A stretch of 64,000 bases of DNA, taken from Leisingera aquaemixtae. GTDB lineage: Bacteria; Pseudomonadota; Alphaproteobacteria; Rhodobacterales; Rhodobacteraceae. The stretch spans positions 186,001-250,000 of the forward strand of contig NZ_CYSR01000011.1 in the NCBI RefSeq assembly GCF_001458395.1, given 5' to 3'. The translations under genes and the position numbers were made by a program. A model generated the notes under the pieces. That model did not search any database, was not told the DNA's origin, and was given only the letters and a program-made list of their open reading frames with translations. How positions within the stretch are numbered: the stretch's first letter is position 1; each line of letters opens with the position of its first letter. Positions 61,250-64,000 of this stretch are shown piece by piece.

Positions 61250-61301
61250 CGGGGTGGCTGGCGTGCCCGGCCGGGAGGCGCAGGGCGGCAGCCGCGCGGG
61301 G

Positions 61302-62027
61302 TCAGATATCCTGCAGCAGCAGCTTCTGTTCGTCGATCAGGTGCAGCTTGATGAATTCCACCGCGGATTCCACATCGCGTGAGGCGATGGCGTTGAACAG
61401 CGTGTTGTAGCGCTTCTGGTAGTCCTGAATCCGCTGCGGCGTCAGGTGGCGGCGGCGCAGGGCCGTGCGGTAGGACAGGCGGCAGGCCTCGATCGTCAGC
61501 TCGTAGCAGGAGTGCAGCAGCGGGTTTCCGGTGCCCTCGGCGATCTTGCGGTAGAGATCCTCCTCCGCCTCGATGAAGTCTCCGGGATCGGTGCGCACGG
61601 CCTCGACCCGCGACAGGATCTCGTCCAGCTCCTCGATCTGGCGCGGGGTCATGTTGATCACCGCCAGGCGGATCATCTCCGGCTCCAGAATGCCGCGCAC
61701 AACCAGGTGGTCGAGCGGCGACACTTCCTTGGCCAGCGAGGAATAGGAGGTTTCGGGCTTGGGGTCGGAGCGGAATTTGACAAAGCTGCCGGAGCCGGGG
61801 CGGCGGTGGATCACGTTCTGGCTGGCCAGAACATCCAGCGCCTCGCGCACGGTGTTGCGGGCAACCCCCAGTTCCGAGGCCAATGTCCGTTCGGACGGCA
61901 GGCGGGTGTCGACCGGGTAGGTGCCTGCCTTGATGCGGGCAAACAGCGTGTCGATCACCACCTGCACGGTGGCGCCCACGGAATGCGTGGTCAGGATTTG
62001 CGAAGTCGTCTCTTCCGCTGAGCTCAT
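61302..62027 (-). CDS. GntR family transcriptional regulator (FCD domain)
   Basis: A 241-residue repressor: wHTH residues ~20-82 (RLPSERTLASELGVARNTVREALDVLASQNVIHRRPGSGSF in parts) and an all-helical FCD ligand domain with GDFIEAEEDLYRKIAEGTGNPLL and a late His-rich metal/ligand face (LRRRHLTPQRIQDYQKR). It lies between, and convergent to, the signal-less binding-protein gene and divergent from the transporter operon. It is the natural candidate to bind the TTGGT...CCAA sites. Confidence 0.92.
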   Translation of the reverse strand: MSSAEETTSQILTTHSVGATVQVVIDTLFARIKAGTYPVDTRLPSERTLASELGVARNTVREALDVLASQNVIHRRPGSGSFVKFRSDPKPETSYSSLAKEVSPLDHLVVRGILEPEMIRLAVINMTPRQIEELDEILSRVEAVRTDPGDFIEAEEDLYRKIAEGTGNPLLHSCYELTIEACRLSYRTALRRRHLTPQRIQDYQKRYNTLFNAIASRDVESAVEFIKLHLIDEQKLLLQDI

Positions 62028-62367
62028 ATCTGTTTTCCAGGCCGGACGAGCGGGAGAATCCCCTGCTCCTGATCACTGTGCCAAGGGTGCAAATACCGGT
62101 TTTGGCGTCCGGTGCGCAACCATCTGACTCAGCTTAAACTTGCTGTGAGCCTACCGGTTTCTGCGCCGGACGGCAAGAAAACAGAGGGAATTGGTTCTTA
62201 AATTGGTTTTCCGGCCGTGTTTTTAAGGTGAGGCGTAAGATCATGTTTTGATGCCGTTTTTGACGCTATTTTTGCCGTAAAGCGATCCATCCGGTCTTAT
62301 TTTGGTGCCTTTTTGGTGCGCAAGGTGAAAGAAAATTTCTTGGAGGTGAACCATCTGGCTGCTAGCC

Positions 62368-62405
62368 TTGGTCCAGGATGGGTCCAATTTGCGTCAACTG
62401 GTCCA
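62368..62405. promoter_or_regulatory. TGGTCCA repeats upstream of the transporter operon
   Basis: TTGGTCCA (62368-62375), TGGGTCCA (62379-62386) and CTGGTCCA (62398-62405) in direct orientation; the first plus GGTCCAA forms a loose TTGG...CCAA frame (62368-62387). They lie 93-130 bases before the binding-protein start. The rest of the 470-bp gap 62028-62497 is AT-richer leader with no gene, with TTGGTTC near 62192. Confidence 0.55.
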
Positions 62406-62497
62406 TTGGGTTTGAGCCGGTATCAGGGGGCGCACCGGGGGCCATCCCGAAGAACACACCGCCGCAGAAACAGGCGGGTCCAACATGGGAGATGAAA

Positions 62498-63787
62498 ATG
62501 ATTTCCAAGATCGTGAAATCGGGGCTGACCCGGAGGACGTTCCTCAAGTCGACAGCGGTTACCGCGATGAGCGCCGGGCTGCCGGGCGCGTCGCTGGCGG
62601 CGGGCAAGACCATCAAGATCGGCTTTCTGGCGCCGCTGACCGGCGCGGTTGCAGCCTGGGGCAAGCCGGGGCTGGACGGCTGCCAGATCTGGGCCGAGCG
62701 GGTCAATGCCGCGGGCGGCATCAAGCTGGGTGATGGCAGTTACAGCGTCGAGTTCGTCTCCTACGACAATGAATACGATCCGGCCAAGGCGCGCACCGGC
62801 GCGACCAAGCTGATCCGCGAGGATGGTGTCAGCTTCATCATGATGCTGGGCGGCGACACATGGCCTGGCGTGCAGCCGGTGGCGGACAAGACGGGGATGC
62901 TGTTTTCCACCCTGCTGCCGTCGGACTTGTCGCCAGACACCAGCACGCTGATCGCGCCGGCCGAGGTGCATCCGATCTACAACGTGACCGGGGTCGAGTG
63001 GCTGGCCGAGAACAAGCCGGAGCTGAAGACCGCGGTGATGTGCGCCCAGGATGACGCGCTGGGGCTGCCGTCCGTCGCGACCTATCTGGCGGCGTTTGAG
63101 GCGGCGGGCATCGAGATGCTGGACGAGCCGCTGCTGTTTGACCCGGCCACCACCGATTTTGCCCCGGTGGTGACCCGGCTGATCAGCAAGAACCCGGATA
63201 TTGTTTGCCTCGACACCTGCTACAGCGACTATGTGCATCCGATTGCCGAGCAGCTGTTCCAGCAGGGGTTCAAGGGGCAGATCATTTCCTGCACCGCGGA
63301 TTTCTATGACCAGATGATCGCCAAGACCTCGGAAGAGTTCATGGAGGGCTTTGTCTTCCAGTTCCCGGACTTCGACGATCCGGCGCTGAATGGCGACAAC
63401 ATCAACTTCACCGACCCGAACGGCTTTTATGCGGAGTTCAACACCCGCCACCCGGGCCAGTGGGGCGCGGTGAGCTGGGAATATGCCTCGATCATGGATC
63501 TGTGGAAGGCCGCGGCGGAAAAGGCCGGGTCGGCCAGTCCGGATGCAGTGGCGGCCGCGATGAAAGAGGGCAAAGGCAAACATGCCTTTGGCGACGCGGA
63601 CTGGTGGGGCACTGAGCTGTTTGGCATCGACAACGCGCTGGTCGGCGACTGGCCGGTGGTGGCGATTGAAAAGGGCAAAGCCCGGATCAAGGACTTCCGC
63701 TCCATCCCCGACTGGTACGCGAGGCACGGCGATCTGCTGGTCAAGCATATGAAGGCTTATGACCAGATGTGGGATCAGCGCAGCTGA
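62498..63787 (+). CDS. ABC transporter substrate-binding protein (UrtA/LivJ type, Tat signal)
   Basis: Exported type I binding protein feeding the permease that follows. ATG 62498 has GGGAG six bases upstream; an ATG at 62492 is possible. Twin-arginine signal: TRRTFLK (residues 11-17), then VTAMSAGLPGASLAAG. The mature fold (KIGFLAPLTGAVAAWGKPGL, MMLGGDTWPGVQ, VEWLAENKPELKTAVMC) is of the amide/urea/branched-chain amino acid class. 429 residues. The ligand is unknown; the tmm neighbour suggests a small nitrogen compound. Confidence 0.92.
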   Translation: MISKIVKSGLTRRTFLKSTAVTAMSAGLPGASLAAGKTIKIGFLAPLTGAVAAWGKPGLDGCQIWAERVNAAGGIKLGDGSYSVEFVSYDNEYDPAKARTGATKLIREDGVSFIMMLGGDTWPGVQPVADKTGMLFSTLLPSDLSPDTSTLIAPAEVHPIYNVTGVEWLAENKPELKTAVMCAQDDALGLPSVATYLAAFEAAGIEMLDEPLLFDPATTDFAPVVTRLISKNPDIVCLDTCYSDYVHPIAEQLFQQGFKGQIISCTADFYDQMIAKTSEEFMEGFVFQFPDFDDPALNGDNINFTDPNGFYAEFNTRHPGQWGAVSWEYASIMDLWKAAAEKAGSASPDAVAAAMKEGKGKHAFGDADWWGTELFGIDNALVGDWPVVAIEKGKARIKDFRSIPDWYARHGDLLVKHMKAYDQMWDQRS

Positions 63788-63862
63788 CCTGCAAGCCAGG
63801 CCATCAGGCGGTGCGGGACCTGTCCCCGCACCGCAAGAGCCACTGAGAAAAGAGACAATCCG

Positions 63863-64000
63863 ATGCTGGACCTTTTGGCGCAGACCGGCCTCAACGCCGT
63901 GTATGCTGCGAGCTATATTTCCCTTGTTGCTGTGGGGCTTGTGCTGATTTTTGGCGTCATGGGCGTGATCAATTTTGCCCATGGTGAACTGTTCATGGCG
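63863..64000 (+). CDS. ABC transporter permease (LivH/UrtB type), 3' truncated
   Basis: The first 46 residues of a branched-chain-amino-acid/urea type permease: MLDLLAQTGLNAVYAASYIS, then a TM segment and the signature GVMGVINFAHGELFMA. It follows the binding protein by 75 bases, same strand. The frame runs off the window; a second permease and two ATPases are expected beyond. Confidence 0.9.
   Translation, partial: MLDLLAQTGLNAVYAASYISLVAVGLVLIFGVMGVINFAHGELFMA

Overview
The window is GC-rich DNA from what looks like a marine Rhodobacteraceae chromosome of the Roseobacter group (Leisingera/Phaeobacter/Ruegeria-like). The reasons are the gene content (trimethylamine monooxygenase, four-subunit sarcosine oxidase, MbfA, DUF2794, DnaE2 and ImuB), an Irr-type iron box, GAAC-N7-GAAC-type SOS boxes, and small dispersed palindromic repeats at gene ends. 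The genus is an inference. I saw no rRNA, tRNA, CRISPR array, integrase or transposase, so this reads as ordinary chromosome with accessory catabolic blocks.

Layout. 1-8.8 kb: end of an ABC exporter ATPase, a DUF1203 protein, an SOS-type dnaE2 lacking its C-terminal OB fold, and the coupled gpmI - EnvC-like - ctpA operon. 9.4-11.2 kb: ada coupled to a PEP-mutase-like gene. 11.3-16.8 kb: small Rhodobacteraceae genes, a CPBP protease, accD and folC. 16.8-24.6 kb: two small membrane proteins, zapE, an MFS carrier and a translationally coupled minus-strand operon (EamA carrier, HAD, ornithine cyclodeaminase-like, alpha/beta hydrolase). 24.1-30.5 kb: YaiI-SthA, FghA, cupin, AEC carrier, iron exporter MbfA with an Irr box, and a TetR regulator. 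30.6-34.1 kb: cytochrome c', an SOS-boxed imuB without imuA, an ArsR regulator and DUF2794. 34.2-43.6 kb: NlpC/P60, leucyl aminopeptidase, beta-carbonic anhydrase facing a cyclase-like DUF3095 protein, MFS, asd and a MuiA-like protein.

43.8-51.2 kb is a homoprotocatechuate meta-cleavage operon, hpaFED - aromatic amino acid decarboxylase - hpaGHI, read leftward, with divergent hpaR and a palindromic operator candidate between hpaF and hpaR. It takes 3,4-dihydroxyphenylacetate to pyruvate and succinic semialdehyde. The decarboxylase suggests feeding from tyrosine or DOPA. No hpaBC hydroxylase is present.

51.5-64 kb is a methylated-amine block: soxBDAG, an AhpD-like protein, a GlxA-type AraC regulator, tmm, a substrate-binding-protein paralogue with no signal peptide, a GntR/FCD regulator, and the start of an exported (Tat) binding protein plus LivH/UrtB-type permease operon. 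TTGGTnnnnnCCAA-type sites lie upstream of tmm, and related TGGTCCA elements lie upstream of the transporter. This is the most interesting part of the window: it looks like a ligand-sensing unit in which a cytosolic binding-protein fold and a GntR repressor control tmm and an ABC importer.

Several dispersed repeat families recur at gene ends: a 21-bp element with a palindrome, a 75-bp composite inverted repeat, tandem AT-rich palindromes, and a GC-rich 3'-end element. Positions are given in the features.
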